Shown: piece by piece, positions 54,727 to 64,000 of the stretch
How positions within the stretch are numbered: position 1 is the stretch's first letter
Layout: the number at the start of each line of letters is the position of its first letter
NCBI RefSeq assembly: GCF_001421015.2
Contig: NZ_CP013023.1
Coordinates: 3,899,501-3,963,500, forward strand
Direction of reading: 5' to 3'
Length of the DNA stretch: 64,000 bases
DNA from: Paenibacillus bovis
Lineage (GTDB): Bacteria; Bacillota; Bacilli; Paenibacillales; Paenibacillaceae
Position numbers and translations under genes: made by a program
Notes under the pieces: model-generated
The model's database searches: none
What the model saw: the letters and a program-made list of their open reading frames with translations, nothing else
What the model was told of the DNA's origin: nothing

Positions 54727-55398
54727 TTACATATAACCGTTCTCCTGCAAGAAGTTCGCTGTCAGTGTAGATTGGGAACCCTGCTGGGCATCATTCGGCG
54801 AAGCAGAGCGATACTGCAGCATATGTTCTACATACTTGCCTAGAACATCACATTCCAGATTCACAGTATCTCCCGGCTTGCGATGGGCAAGCACTGTTTC
54901 TTTGAGCGTATGCGGAATGATCGAGATCGTAAAAGTATTATTCATGACTGCAATGACAGTCAGACTGATGCCATCCACAGCGATAGAGCCTTTGGGAATA
55001 ATATAGCGGAACAGCGATGTATCCTGTGGCTTGATTTGAAAAATAACCGCGTTCTGATTATGTTCTACCTGTTCAACAACCGCTGTACCATCCACATGTC
55101 CCTGGACAATATGACCACCAAATCTTCCATTAGCCGCCATAGCCCTTTCCAGATTGATCGGACTGCCGGAACGCAGATCCTTGAGACTGGACAGCCGGTG
55201 TGTCTCCGGCATTACATCTACTGTAAACAGAGAACCGGCTATCGAGGTAACTGTCAGACAGACTCCATTGCATGCGACACTGTCGCCAATAGCCAACCCA
55301 GGCATAATGCGTGAAGCAGCAATCCCGAGTACCATCGTCTCTCCCCGGCGTTCACTGCGCTTGAGCGTGCCGATTTCTTCAATTAATCCAGTAAACAT
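54727..55398 (-). CDS. ribE: Riboflavin synthase alpha subunit
   Basis: 223 aa made of two lumazine-binding repeats: MFTGLIEEIGTLK and GRFGGHIVQGHVDGTAVV as the second start, with ACNGVCLTV and AVDGISLTV as equivalent positions. Dismutates two lumazines to riboflavin. AAGGAGGATACCC precedes the ATG. Confidence 0.95.
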   Translation of the reverse strand: MFTGLIEEIGTLKRSERRGETMVLGIAASRIMPGLAIGDSVACNGVCLTVTSIAGSLFTVDVMPETHRLSSLKDLRSGSPINLERAMAANGRFGGHIVQGHVDGTAVVEQVEHNQNAVIFQIKPQDTSLFRYIIPKGSIAVDGISLTVIAVMNNTFTISIIPHTLKETVLAHRKPGDTVNLECDVLGKYVEHMLQYRSASPNDAQQGSQSTLTANFLQENGYM

Positions 55399-55566
55399 GG
55401 GTATCCTCCTTGACTTCAGACTATGTTTCTATCAATACATCCTGGAACTCTGTTCGAACCTGAATTCTGTTTAAACGAAATATCAAATAAATATATGTGA
55501 ATACTTGGTATTATATTTGCAACAGATGCGCAGCCTGATGGCTACATCTATCGCAGAGCCGTTTAT

Positions 55567-56667
55567 TTACAGATGATGATAACGAGTACGTCCGCTGATA
55601 CAGACGTTGTCCTCCAGCGTCTCCACTTCTACCTGCTCCAGAGTAACTGCCTGATTCATTTTCTCGAATCCGTCAAAGGTAAACGTCGACATATCGCCAC
55701 CGATCAACTTTGGTGCGAAGAACAGAGTTACCCGATCGACCAGACCAGCTTCCAGCATAGAGCCGTTGAGCCGTCCGCCACCTTCCAGCAGAATCGAGGA
55801 AATCTCCTGTTCTCCCAGCATCCGCATCGCCAGCGTCAGGTCAACATGAGGCCCCTCTCCACAGCGCAAAATCCGAATGCCTCGACTCTCCAGCTGACTG
55901 GCACGTACAGGATCTGCCTGTGCAGTAGTAACTATCATTGTATCCGCCTGCTCTGTGTTCAGCAATCGGGCCTGATCGGGAATACGCAGCTGCGAATCGA
56001 TTACAATCCGTACCGGATTGATACCCGGTGTCGCTGTACGGGTAGTCAGCTCCGGATCATCAGCCAGTACGGTACCAATGCCGACCATAATCCCCTGATG
56101 GCGATGACGCATCCCATGTACACGCTCACGGGCATCGCTGTTCGAGATCCATTTGCTATCGCCTGTACGGGAAGCCAAACGTCCATCCAGTGTGCTGGCT
56201 GTCTTGAGCGTAACAAATGGAAGTCCGGTTGTGATGTATTTGTTAAAAGTCTCGTTCAGACGCTCGGAACGTTCAGCCAGCACTCCGGTTATCACTTCGA
56301 TGCCGTTACTGCGCAGACGTTCAATGCCAGAACCGGCGACCTGCGGATTGGGATCTACCGCTGCTACGACTACCCGCTTGACCTTTTCTTTGATCAGACG
56401 GTCACTGCATGGCGGTGTTTTGCCATAATGGCTGCAGGGTTCCAGTGTGACATAGGCTGTAGCACCTTCCGCTTCTGTACCCGCCATATTGAGCGCATGT
56501 ACTTCGGCGTGTCCGGTGCCCCGTCTCAGATGGGCTCCCATTCCGACGATCCGTCCGTCTTTGACTACTACACAGCCGACAACCGGATTAATATCGGTTT
56601 GTCCCTGGGCTTTTTCGGCCATATCCAGGGCAAGTGACATATAGAATTCATCGTTTAATATATTCAT
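55567..56667 (-). CDS. ribD: Bifunctional riboflavin deaminase/reductase
   Basis: 366 aa. Deaminase domain with HAEVHAL (53-59) and zinc cysteines C78 and C87 in LEPCSHYGKTPPC, then a reductase domain (TLKTASTLDGRLASRTG, ILLEGGGRLNGSML). First structural gene behind the FMN riboswitch. GGAGCCTCGAAA precedes the ATG. Confidence 0.95.
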   Translation of the reverse strand: MNILNDEFYMSLALDMAEKAQGQTDINPVVGCVVVKDGRIVGMGAHLRRGTGHAEVHALNMAGTEAEGATAYVTLEPCSHYGKTPPCSDRLIKEKVKRVVVAAVDPNPQVAGSGIERLRSNGIEVITGVLAERSERLNETFNKYITTGLPFVTLKTASTLDGRLASRTGDSKWISNSDARERVHGMRHRHQGIMVGIGTVLADDPELTTRTATPGINPVRIVIDSQLRIPDQARLLNTEQADTMIVTTAQADPVRASQLESRGIRILRCGEGPHVDLTLAMRMLGEQEISSILLEGGGRLNGSMLEAGLVDRVTLFFAPKLIGGDMSTFTFDGFEKMNQAVTLEQVEVETLEDNVCISGRTRYHHL

Positions 56668-57237
56668 TTTCGAGGCTCCTTTGGGTGAGTCAATGATTCT
56701 GCTGGATCGATTTCATATATACGTCCGGCAAGCTGCCAGATCGGCACCATACTGCTGGAGCAGATGCTTCCTGAATATCCTGCAGACCATATATATGGTT
56801 ACTATTCATAACATAGTAACAAAATTATAAAGAACAAACAATCTCACCTTATACAGCCGCTAAAAAGCCCCGCAAATCGGCAAAATGCCGGATCTACGGG
56901 GCTGAGTGTATAAAAGGAATCTAAATTCGTTATCCATTTACAGTACATTTATGCAGATAATGTCCAGTTCGAGAAGCAAAACACAGGTAAAAGTGTTCCG
57001 ATCCGCCTCAGGCAGACAAACGGATACATCAAATACACCTGGTCCCAACTTCCGGTTCCTGTACATTTCATGTACATCCAATAAGGTTCTGTCATCAAGA
57101 CAGCTGCACAGACGATGCCGACAGATATTCTATCCTGCAATCTTATCCGACCAGGTCGAAAAAGACATTGCAAATAGAACCATTACCTTATGCATAATGA
57201 ATAACAAATGAAATACTGCCATTATATATGGCGGTAC
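56668..57237. other. Long leader between the FMN riboswitch and ribD
   Basis: About 570 bases. It holds a terminator (56862-56903), a hairpin TACcGCCAT...ATGGCaGTA just after the aptamer (about 57208-57236) that may be the expression platform, and short frames on both strands without support. Confidence 0.5.
56862..56903 (-). terminator. Terminator in the rib leader
   Basis: AGCCCCG-GATCCGGCA / TGCCGAT-CGGGGCT stem followed by TTTTT on the minus strand, 335 bases past the aptamer and 195 before ribD. Confidence 0.75.
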
Positions 57238-57418
<181 letters not shown>

Positions 57419-57527
57419 ATATATTATGGAATTATATTGGTTATCACGAATGCTGTCTTGCAGTGCGATGGTGAAATCATATCATCTACACGATCAAAAA
57501 TCAAGATATCTTGTATTTAAGATTTAT

Positions 57528-59132
57528 TTATGACTCCTGATATCCTATCAGACCATTTACGATCGTCATCCTGACTTTCGCCTGCAGCAGTGTCTCCGCA
57601 CTTTCATAAAGATCACGATCCAGTACTGTAAAGTCCGCCGCATTCCCTATCGCTATCGAGCCACGATGATCCTGCTCGGCTACTGCAGCAGCACTGCCAG
57701 TTGTAAACAGCTGTACAGCTTCATGAATACTGAGCCGCTCTTCTGGCAGATATCCATTGGCCGGCTCTGCCATATCGGGTCTGCGCCGTGTCACGGCTGC
57801 ATGCAGGCCGAGCAGCGGATTCAGCGGCTCGATTGGCGCATCGCTGCCACCGGCACACACTACACCTGCATCCAGCATTTTTTTCCAGGCATAGAGATAT
57901 TGCGTACGTTCCGACCCTACCCGGTCCATCACCCACGGGAAGTCACTCGCTACAAACCGCGGCTGAATATCGGCGATCATCTGCAGCCGTGTCATCCGCT
58001 TGAGCAATGGCGCATCCAGCACCTGTGCATGAATAAAGCGATCCGGCAAATGACTGATTCCCTGCAGCGGATAAGCCTCCATTGCTGATAGAGTCATATC
58101 GGCAGCACCGTCACCAATAGCATGCACAGCAATAGGGAAGCCCAGACTGCGGGCACGGACAGTAATTTCATTCAGGCGCTCCTGTGGATGAATCGCCATC
58201 CCCTTCGTAGCAGGTGCATCACTGTAAGGCTGCTGAAGCAGTGCTGTTCTACCGCCGATCGCACCATCGGAGAAAATCTTGGCTGCACCAATCCGCATCC
58301 ATTCATCTCCGTCTCCAGCGCGTACACCGAGTGCTTCGGCTTCATCCAGATGTGTATAGTAAATAAGCTGATGGCTGCGGAAATTCAGTCCTTCTTCCCG
58401 CAGTTCCCGGTAGATTCGGCGCATCGTCTCAATGCTGCCGAGAAAGCGCAGATCCTCTGTATGCGCTCCGGTCAGACCCAGACGAAGTGCATCTTCGCAG
58501 GCACGCCGGATAGCATTTTTGCGAGTGGCATAATCGGGTTCGGGCTGTACTGCAGCAAAAGCCATATTGGCTTCCTCATACACCCAGCCATTCAATTCTC
58601 CGGCCTCATCGCGGCCATATGCACCTGACTGAGGATCGGGAGTGGCTGCTGTTACGCCTGCACGGCGGAAAGCTTCACTATTGGCCAGATACGCATGGAA
58701 GCAGGTACGGGTCAGATAGATCGGGTGATCGGTTGTGATCTCGTCCAGTTCCCGGCGCAGCGGCGGAATCGCCGGCGTAAATGAATTTTCGTTCCAATTC
58801 AGTCCCAGAATCCATTCTCCGGCCGGTGTACTATTCACCCGCTCACGAATCATGTGCAGCATCTCTTCCCTGGAGCGTACATTCGAAAAGTCCAGCATGG
58901 ACAGCTTCATTCCGTGCATGGACAAATGCATATGGGAATCGACCAATCCGGGAAGCACCCAATTCCCCTGCCAATCGACGGTATTATAGTCTGTGCCTGT
59001 CAGCTGCAGTTTCAATTCCCCGGTACTGCCAATCGCCCGAATCCGGCCATTCTCGGCATAGACCGCATCGGCTCCAGCCGGCAGTCCGGTAAGTTGGTTA
59101 AATCGTCCGTTGATAAATAAAGTTCCCGGCAT
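57528..59132 (-). CDS. Amidohydrolase family protein (YtcJ-like)
   Basis: 534 aa. N-terminal strand-rich part, metal-binding HMH in VDSHMHLSMHG, HAIGDG near residue 334-339, and the C-terminal GGSDAPIEPLNPL. Typical of the YtcJ-like amidohydrolases of unknown substrate (cytosolic). Stands alone between the rib leader and the sugar-acid cluster. Confidence 0.85.
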   Translation of the reverse strand: MPGTLFINGRFNQLTGLPAGADAVYAENGRIRAIGSTGELKLQLTGTDYNTVDWQGNWVLPGLVDSHMHLSMHGMKLSMLDFSNVRSREEMLHMIRERVNSTPAGEWILGLNWNENSFTPAIPPLRRELDEITTDHPIYLTRTCFHAYLANSEAFRRAGVTAATPDPQSGAYGRDEAGELNGWVYEEANMAFAAVQPEPDYATRKNAIRRACEDALRLGLTGAHTEDLRFLGSIETMRRIYRELREEGLNFRSHQLIYYTHLDEAEALGVRAGDGDEWMRIGAAKIFSDGAIGGRTALLQQPYSDAPATKGMAIHPQERLNEITVRARSLGFPIAVHAIGDGAADMTLSAMEAYPLQGISHLPDRFIHAQVLDAPLLKRMTRLQMIADIQPRFVASDFPWVMDRVGSERTQYLYAWKKMLDAGVVCAGGSDAPIEPLNPLLGLHAAVTRRRPDMAEPANGYLPEERLSIHEAVQLFTTGSAAAVAEQDHRGSIAIGNAADFTVLDRDLYESAETLLQAKVRMTIVNGLIGYQES

Positions 59133-59319
59133 GTGTATTCTCCCTTGGCTACGGCTGTAAATCCGTATGTAGTATGATGTACTGTCATTTTAGCATAATC
59201 CAAGTTTAGCAAACCAGCGGCTCGATCTGGATGGAGTATTAGATATTCATGCAGGAGCAATAGCGGATGTTCATAGCAGTAACAGCAGCAGATATTGATT
59301 CACATATATTCCAAAATAC

Positions 59320-59359
59320 AAACAATACCGGACTTCTGCACAGAAGCCCGGTGTTGTTT
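59320..59359 (-). terminator. Terminator after the GntR regulator gene
   Basis: AAACAATACCGG-CTTCTG / AGAAG-CCGGTGTTGTTT stem with a T-rich tail on the minus strand. Confidence 0.75.
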
Positions 59360-59397
59360 GTATTCCCGTATTTTATTACCACTCCAGAAGATATTTG

Positions 59398-60114
59398 CTA
59401 GACATCATAATTGACCAGATAATGCTGAAGCTCCGTATTGTAAAAGCCTCTGCTGTATTCAATCAGATTGCCGTCGGTATCATAAGAATAGCGCAGCCGC
59501 TGCAGCAGTGCTGTATTCTCTTCCACCCGCAGCAATGCTTCTGTGGCAAAGTCGGCAGTGCCTACCGTAAAACTGTCTTTGAAATTATGCAGTTCAATCC
59601 CGTAATCCTCGATCAGATCATACATTGACTGCAGTTCCAGCCCTTTTAATTCCAGTGATAGCGGAAATACGGGCGCCAGATAGTTCACATAATGAATATA
59701 GGGCTGCTCATCCAGCCAGTATAGCCGTTCTACTTTGAGACAGCGTGGTCCGAACAGACGGTAGATTTCGCTATCCGGTTCATTGGTGACCCAAACCGAG
59801 TGCAGCAGCTGCTTGCGAATCTGGTGTCCTTCTTCCACCAGTAATTCGGTGAAGCGTTTGCCCTTAGACAACCGGGAAAGGGATGTATTGCGGATAACGG
59901 TTGTGCCGACACCACTGCGCTTTTCGACATAGCCTTCCTGGGCCAATTCCTGCACCGCATTGCGTACGGTCATTTTGCTGACGCCAAACTCGCTTTCCAG
60001 CTGCGGCTCGGAGGGGATCGTGGTTCCCATCGGATAGACGCCATGCAGAATGCGGTCTTTGATAATCTTCTTGACCTGTAAATACAAAGGTCCTTTTTTT
60101 CGCGTAATGGACAT
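59398..60114 (-). CDS. GntR/UTRA family transcriptional regulator
   Basis: 238 aa. N-terminal winged helix (LYLQVKKIIKDRILHGVY, IPSEPQLESEFGVSKMTVRNAVQEL) and a C-terminal UTRA ligand domain (LDEQPYIHYVNYLAP). Likely the local repressor of the sugar-acid cluster, induced by a phosphorylated intermediate. Last gene of that cluster. Confidence 0.9.
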   Translation of the reverse strand: MSITRKKGPLYLQVKKIIKDRILHGVYPMGTTIPSEPQLESEFGVSKMTVRNAVQELAQEGYVEKRSGVGTTVIRNTSLSRLSKGKRFTELLVEEGHQIRKQLLHSVWVTNEPDSEIYRLFGPRCLKVERLYWLDEQPYIHYVNYLAPVFPLSLELKGLELQSMYDLIEDYGIELHNFKDSFTVGTADFATEALLRVEENTALLQRLRYSYDTDGNLIEYSRGFYNTELQHYLVNYDV

Positions 60115-60138
60115 GAAATGTCCCTGCCTTTCTGCTTG

Positions 60139-61188
60139 TCACCTGTCTACATCCCTGCCCTGCATCATCATGGCCTGCCGAATCTCCATATCGGTCGAGA
60201 GCGGAGTATCGCCTGTCACCGTATGGGCCAGCATCGCTGCGGTGGCTGCATAATCAACCATTTGCTGCATAGCCATGCCGGTCAATTGTCCATGAATAAT
60301 ACCAGCAGTATAGGCATCACCCGCACCGATCCGGTCATGCACCGGAAACGTGAGGATTTGGGAAAAGACAAATGTGCCGTTCTTGTAAATGTACCCTTGA
60401 AGCGAATGCATAGTATTCTCATGAATCGCCCGGTGAGTTCCGGCAATCACAGCAATATCATACTTCTTCGCGACCTGTGGAATCAATTGTTTTAATTGGT
60501 CAAGCCGATCTAGTGTGCCTGTACTCATGCCAAGTATGCTTACGGCATCCCGTTCGTTCATCATAACGATATCTGCATGCTCCAGCATCTGCTCATAATG
60601 GGGACGAGCGATCTCATAGCTGTCATTCCCCCAGAGAGTCGGTCGGTAATTACAATCGAAGACGACCTGTCCATTCTGCCGACGTACAGCTGCTGCCAAC
60701 TGCTTCATTTGCTGGCGTACCTGCTCGTTCATAGCCAGCGTGATGCCGCAAAAATGGATCAATCCGACTCGCCCGGCAATCTGCTCATAATCATAATTAT
60801 CCGGATCCGCTGTATTAAAGCTGCTGCCCAGGCGATCGGTATACGTCACCCTGCCCGGACGCGGGCCAAAACCATTTTCCAAAAAGTACATGCCGATATA
60901 TTTACCACTGCGCTGAATCAGCGAGGTCGAGATACCCAATCTTCGCAAATACGCGATTGCTGCCTCTCCCAACGGATTGGAGGGCAGCGTAGTGACCAGA
61001 TAACCGTCATGCCCCAGCCGGGATAGCGCTGAGGCAATATTCACTCCCGTACCGGAAAATGTATATTTCAATTCACTACCTTGTGCCAGCGTCTCATAGC
61101 CTGGCACCTGAAGACGCATCATCACTTCGCCAAAAGCCGCCACACGACAACCTGCTCCACTCTGTGCATCTGCAGGAATCTCAGGCAT
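60139..61188 (-). CDS. PfkB-family sugar kinase (2-keto-3-deoxygluconate kinase type)
   Basis: 349 aa. N-terminal AFGEVMMRL, GTGVNIASALSRLG, and the catalytic GAGDAYTAGIIHG. In a cluster with a KDGP aldolase it most likely makes KDPG from 2-keto-3-deoxygluconate. Overlaps the aldolase gene by 8 bases. Confidence 0.87.
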   Translation of the reverse strand: MPEIPADAQSGAGCRVAAFGEVMMRLQVPGYETLAQGSELKYTFSGTGVNIASALSRLGHDGYLVTTLPSNPLGEAAIAYLRRLGISTSLIQRSGKYIGMYFLENGFGPRPGRVTYTDRLGSSFNTADPDNYDYEQIAGRVGLIHFCGITLAMNEQVRQQMKQLAAAVRRQNGQVVFDCNYRPTLWGNDSYEIARPHYEQMLEHADIVMMNERDAVSILGMSTGTLDRLDQLKQLIPQVAKKYDIAVIAGTHRAIHENTMHSLQGYIYKNGTFVFSQILTFPVHDRIGAGDAYTAGIIHGQLTGMAMQQMVDYAATAAMLAHTVTGDTPLSTDMEIRQAMMMQGRDVDR

Positions 61189-61936
61189 AGCGATCCACCA
61201 GTTCAGTTAATGTACGGTGCAGGGTCTGTACATGTTTCACCGATGTATCTCCAGTGGCCGGATCTATAATCGACGAATATACATGCGGAATCACCTGGGG
61301 TACACCTGCTTCCAGTGCGATTTGCACGATAGCCCCAAAATTATCAAGATCTATGCCGCCTGTCGGTTCGAGGGCAAACTGCTCTTCGGCACATGCTGCT
61401 GCGACTGCACGGTACTCTGCTTCCAGTTCCAGACCTTTCATTGGAAAGTACTTGATGGCGTTGCCACCCATATCTCGAATCAGTGCAATCGCCGCTCTGA
61501 CAGGTACGATTGCCGGCTCGGTACCGGCCGCACTGGCCGGCCCTGTCGAGATATTCACATATCCCGGACGGCCGCTGGGCGAGACCAGACTATTGATCCA
61601 GCTGTCTCTGCTGCCCAGATTGGCCCGTGTAGCACCTACAGCCGGAAATACCTGATTGATATGCGCTCCCGGATAGCTGCGAACAATCTCGGCGACTACT
61701 GCCGCCTGACGGTTATCTCCTGCTCCGAGCCCTATCGATACTGCATTTTCGATAGCTGCACCGTAGGCCTGCATTGCTTCTGCGGCTGATGGAGCGTCAG
61801 GATAATTTTTGGACAATACACCGACCAGTACGTGGCCCTGTGCAGCTTCAAATACCTGCCTGGCATTATCGATACTGCCTGCCAGCACATTTAATGCTGC
61901 GCGGTTGCGATACAGTCTTGCGGATAAGTTGGTCAT
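61181..61936 (-). CDS. KDGP aldolase family protein (DgaF-like)
   Basis: 251 aa TIM-barrel aldolase of the DgaF type (VLVGVLSKNYPDAPSAAEAMQ, FPAVGATRANL, AIKYFPMKGLELEAEY with the Schiff-base Lys, EPTGGIDLDNFG). In Salmonella DgaF cleaves the 2-keto-3-deoxygluconate-6-phosphate produced by DgaE. Starts 3 bases after dgaE. Confidence 0.87.
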   Translation of the reverse strand: MTNLSARLYRNRAALNVLAGSIDNARQVFEAAQGHVLVGVLSKNYPDAPSAAEAMQAYGAAIENAVSIGLGAGDNRQAAVVAEIVRSYPGAHINQVFPAVGATRANLGSRDSWINSLVSPSGRPGYVNISTGPASAAGTEPAIVPVRAAIALIRDMGGNAIKYFPMKGLELEAEYRAVAAACAEEQFALEPTGGIDLDNFGAIVQIALEAGVPQVIPHVYSSIIDPATGDTSVKHVQTLHRTLTELVDRYA

Positions 61937-61939
61937 TGG

Positions 61940-63043
61940 TCAGCCTCCTGTAATCTCGCGAATACGGCTTGCGATGATTTCCAGATCATCTCCCAGCAGC
62001 GGACGCGGATCAATATCAAAATAGCCCTGCTTGACGCCATAATCCCGTGTATAAATAGCAATATCTCCTTCACGCAGACGATCATTGACTTCCTGCGCAG
62101 TCAGCTGTGCCACAGACGAATCAATATGTACTCTGCCGCGGAAAATAGCTCGGCCTGCCTCATCCTGAACAATCTTGACCGTAATCCCTTGCTGCCCGGA
62201 CAGCGGCATCATTATGTCCTGCAGTGCCTGCTTCTCCTGTTCGCTGCGATCGGGTTTGTCCTGATACTCATCCAGTGCCTGCAGCAGACCAAATGTGGTT
62301 TCCTTGCCCACTTTCATGCTCCGTCCGATACCCTGCAGCTGGATTTTGAGCCACTCCACATACATGCGTTTACCAGCTACAATGCCGGAGGTCGGCCCTT
62401 CGATCGCTTTGGAACCGCTGAAGATAACCAGATCGGAGTAGGCAATATATTTGGATAATTCTTCTTCGGCAGCCGCATCAATAATCATCGGAATATGGTG
62501 ACGATGCGCCACTTCCCAGGCTTCTTCGAATGTAATCATGTTTTTCTGCACGGCATGATGAGATTTTACATACAGGATCGCTGCGGTATGCTCGGTGATC
62601 GCCTCTTCCAAATGTTCGGCTCGTCCTTCATTCGCATAACCTACCTCTACAACCTTCCCGCCTCCCAGATAAACCATAGTCTCGACCGGTGCTCCATACT
62701 GTACATTGTGGCCCTTGAACATCAGAATCTCGTTACGACCGATCGGCTCCTGATGAAGCCGCAGGCTGCGCCGGATATTCCCTTCTGTAATTATCGCTGC
62801 TACCGAGAGGGCGATTCCACTGGATGCCGAATTGACGACAACAGCCGCTTCCGATCCGATCAGCCGGGCAATATAATCGCCTGCCTTGTTCACCAGATCA
62901 GCAATCTCGACATAGCTCTGGCCACCTGTTTTCATCGCCTCCATTACCGTATCGGTAGGTGCAGATACACCGAGGATACTCATCCGTCCACTCGCATTAA
63001 TGACTCGCTTGAGTCCGTATTTGGCATGCAAAGTATGCTCCAT
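61940..63043 (-). CDS. DgaE-family PLP-dependent ammonia lyase
   Basis: 367 aa fold-type I PLP protein resembling D-glucosaminate-6-phosphate ammonia lyase (KRVINASGRMSILGVSAPT, VNSASSGIALSVAA, the PLP lysine in LVIFSGSKAIEGPTSGIV). AAAGGAG lies about 9 bases before the ATG at 63043, so the 17 upstream codons are excluded. Removes ammonia to give the keto-deoxy acid used by the DgaF-like aldolase. Its start overlaps the upstream metallohydrolase. Confidence 0.86.
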   Translation of the reverse strand: MEHTLHAKYGLKRVINASGRMSILGVSAPTDTVMEAMKTGGQSYVEIADLVNKAGDYIARLIGSEAAVVVNSASSGIALSVAAIITEGNIRRSLRLHQEPIGRNEILMFKGHNVQYGAPVETMVYLGGGKVVEVGYANEGRAEHLEEAITEHTAAILYVKSHHAVQKNMITFEEAWEVAHRHHIPMIIDAAAEEELSKYIAYSDLVIFSGSKAIEGPTSGIVAGKRMYVEWLKIQLQGIGRSMKVGKETTFGLLQALDEYQDKPDRSEQEKQALQDIMMPLSGQQGITVKIVQDEAGRAIFRGRVHIDSSVAQLTAQEVNDRLREGDIAIYTRDYGVKQGYFDIDPRPLLGDDLEIIASRIREITGG

Positions 63044-64000
63044 CTTTGACGACTCCTTTCGCTTCGATATATTGTGAGGCTGTCCGCTGTTCACCTTCCG
63101 AATCGGTTAACAGAACCGGCCCCGGCTCAATCGCAAACAATGTGAGATTCGCTTGCTGTCCGAGGTTCATATCAGCCAATTCCGGACGATTCAGCCACTC
63201 TGCTGCATTTACCGTTACCGCTTCCATAATATCGGCTAGTTCATATCCCAGGTACAGGAATTTACTCAGTACGTTGGACATATTATACACCGGTCCATTG
63301 AGTCGGTTACGTCGATAAATATCCGTACTGATCGTATATAGCGGAATTCCGGCATGCCGGGCCTGCTCGGCTACACGAAAAGAAAAACTGGCTGACCCGT
63401 GACCCACATCCAGATGAATCCCCCGCTGCAAAGCAGCTGTCAATTCCGGCAGCGGATCCCCTGCTGCATCAAACAGGTTATTCGATTTGCCATTAAGATA
63501 ATGCGTCACGATATCTCCTGCTTCCAGCAGATTCAGTACCTCCCGGATATCCGGCGGTCCTGAACCGATATGTACCATCAAAGGCAGATTCGTCTGGGTA
63601 GACAGCTCCCGAGCCCGTCGCAGCGGCTTAATGCCCTGCTCCTGTACCACACTGGAACTGATTCGGGCTTTCAGTCCGACAATATAATCGGGATAATGCT
63701 GTACAGCCTTTTTTACCTGATCGGCGTCGATCCACTCCAGATTGGACAGCTCGTCGACGCGCCGCAGCCCGATCCGGGAAATATTCAGAAAAGCCAATAG
63801 CGATGTACGTGTACCCTCGCTCTGATAAAGCAGTTCATGAATATCATCGCCTCCACAGCTGCCGGCGTCCACAATAGTCGTCACTCCATGGTGGATACCA
63901 ATCTTGTCAATCTCGTCTCCATACGGAGACAATTCCGAGTAGGCATGCACATGCATATCGATCCAGCCGCTGGTCAGATACCAACCTTCACAATTGACCT
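62997..64000 (-). CDS. Amidohydrolase/deacetylase family metallohydrolase (partial, runs off the window)
   Basis: The frame is open to the edge at 64000. Metal-binding HxH in GWIDMHVHAYSEL, a lysine in IVGLKARISSSVVQE, MVHIGSGP, HYLNGKSN, DVGHGSASFSFRVAEQAR and the C-terminal NAAEWL-NRPELADMNLGQQANLTLF. This family is regularly found upstream of DgaE/DgaF-like genes and probably frees an amino sugar acid. The 47-base overlap with the DgaE-like gene implies coupling. N-terminus is outside the window. Confidence 0.85.
   Translation of the reverse strand, partial: VNCEGWYLTSGWIDMHVHAYSELSPYGDEIDKIGIHHGVTTIVDAGSCGGDDIHELLYQSEGTRTSLLAFLNISRIGLRRVDELSNLEWIDADQVKKAVQHYPDYIVGLKARISSSVVQEQGIKPLRRARELSTQTNLPLMVHIGSGPPDIREVLNLLEAGDIVTHYLNGKSNNLFDAAGDPLPELTAALQRGIHLDVGHGSASFSFRVAEQARHAGIPLYTISTDIYRRNRLNGPVYNMSNVLSKFLYLGYELADIMEAVTVNAAEWLNRPELADMNLGQQANLTLFAIEPGPVLLTDSEGEQRTASQYIEAKGVVKDGAYFACQIRTQASH

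Noticed and set aside
56906..57211. 101-aa and 74-aa frames in the rib leader
   Set aside because: Opposite-strand frames over the same bases, neither with SD nor protein-like composition; the region is a riboswitch leader.

Overview
The window looks like a chromosome segment of a Paenibacillaceae member (Paenibacillus or a close relative). This rests on gene order and family content, not on a database search: aroC-aroB-aroH-trpEDCFBA-hisC-tyrA with cheR, ndk, hepT, menG, hepS, mtrB and hbs next door, then gpsA-plsY-der-rpsA-plsC-cmk, all in the Bacillales arrangement. The low-GC Gram-positive type of ribosome binding site and the T-box, FMN and TRAP leaders agree. Menaquinone genes of the futalosine type (mqnA with ubiA/ubiX-like partners) fit Paenibacillaceae better than Bacillus subtilis. 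Most genes lie on the minus strand.

Region 1, 1-4.6 kb, is accessory DNA. It holds a degenerate prophage lysis module: a GH25 lysozyme remnant and a holin broken by a frameshift and a stop. Beside it lies an AT-rich two-gene cassette, a 344-aa cytosolic protein and a 206-aa protein with four membrane segments. The cassette is read from a strong sigma-A-type promoter with two palindromes matching the Bacillus LexA/SOS box at and just downstream of its start point. Next to it are a 28-aa hydrophobic peptide gene whose Shine-Dalgarno is locked in a hairpin (type I toxin-like), a 54-aa gene, a likely ~90-nt small RNA and a duplicated terminator. This is the best candidate for an undescribed system.

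Region 2, 4.6-19.7 kb: ctaG and a DUF2243 gene, then tyrA, hisC, trpABFCDE, aroH, aroB, aroC (listed in coordinate order; transcription runs the other way) and cheR. The trpE leader carries eight GAG/UAG triplets, five of them at exact 5-nt spacing, as in TRAP binding sites. The gene for TRAP itself (mtrB) is 10 kb away.

Region 3, 19.8-34.5 kb: ndk, hepT, mqnA, ubiX- and ubiA-like genes, menG, hepS (menaquinone and its prenyl tail), mtrB, hbs, a 2Fe-2S protein, a frameshifted nucleotidyltransferase-like gene, gpsA, plsY, der, an S1-domain protein, plsC, cmk and a degenerate PilZ protein.

Region 4, 34.7-51.3 kb: prsW, a mecA-type adaptor, a polysaccharide deacetylase lipoprotein, a CPBP protease, serA behind a T-box, resE/resD, rluB, a SatA-like acetyltransferase, a GH2 beta-mannosidase, and a Fur-boxed siderophore uptake operon without its ATPase.

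Region 5, 51.3-64 kb: scpB/scpA; a riboflavin operon behind an FMN riboswitch (ribD, ribE, frameshifted ribB, ribH) that lacks the ribA half and has a large palindrome where it would be; a YtcJ-like amidohydrolase; and a sugar-acid catabolic cluster (GntR regulator, PfkB kinase, DgaF-like aldolase, DgaE-like lyase, metallohydrolase running off the window). The two frameshifts, in ribB and the nucleotidyltransferase gene, are both single-base losses in G/C runs, so sequencing error must be excluded first.
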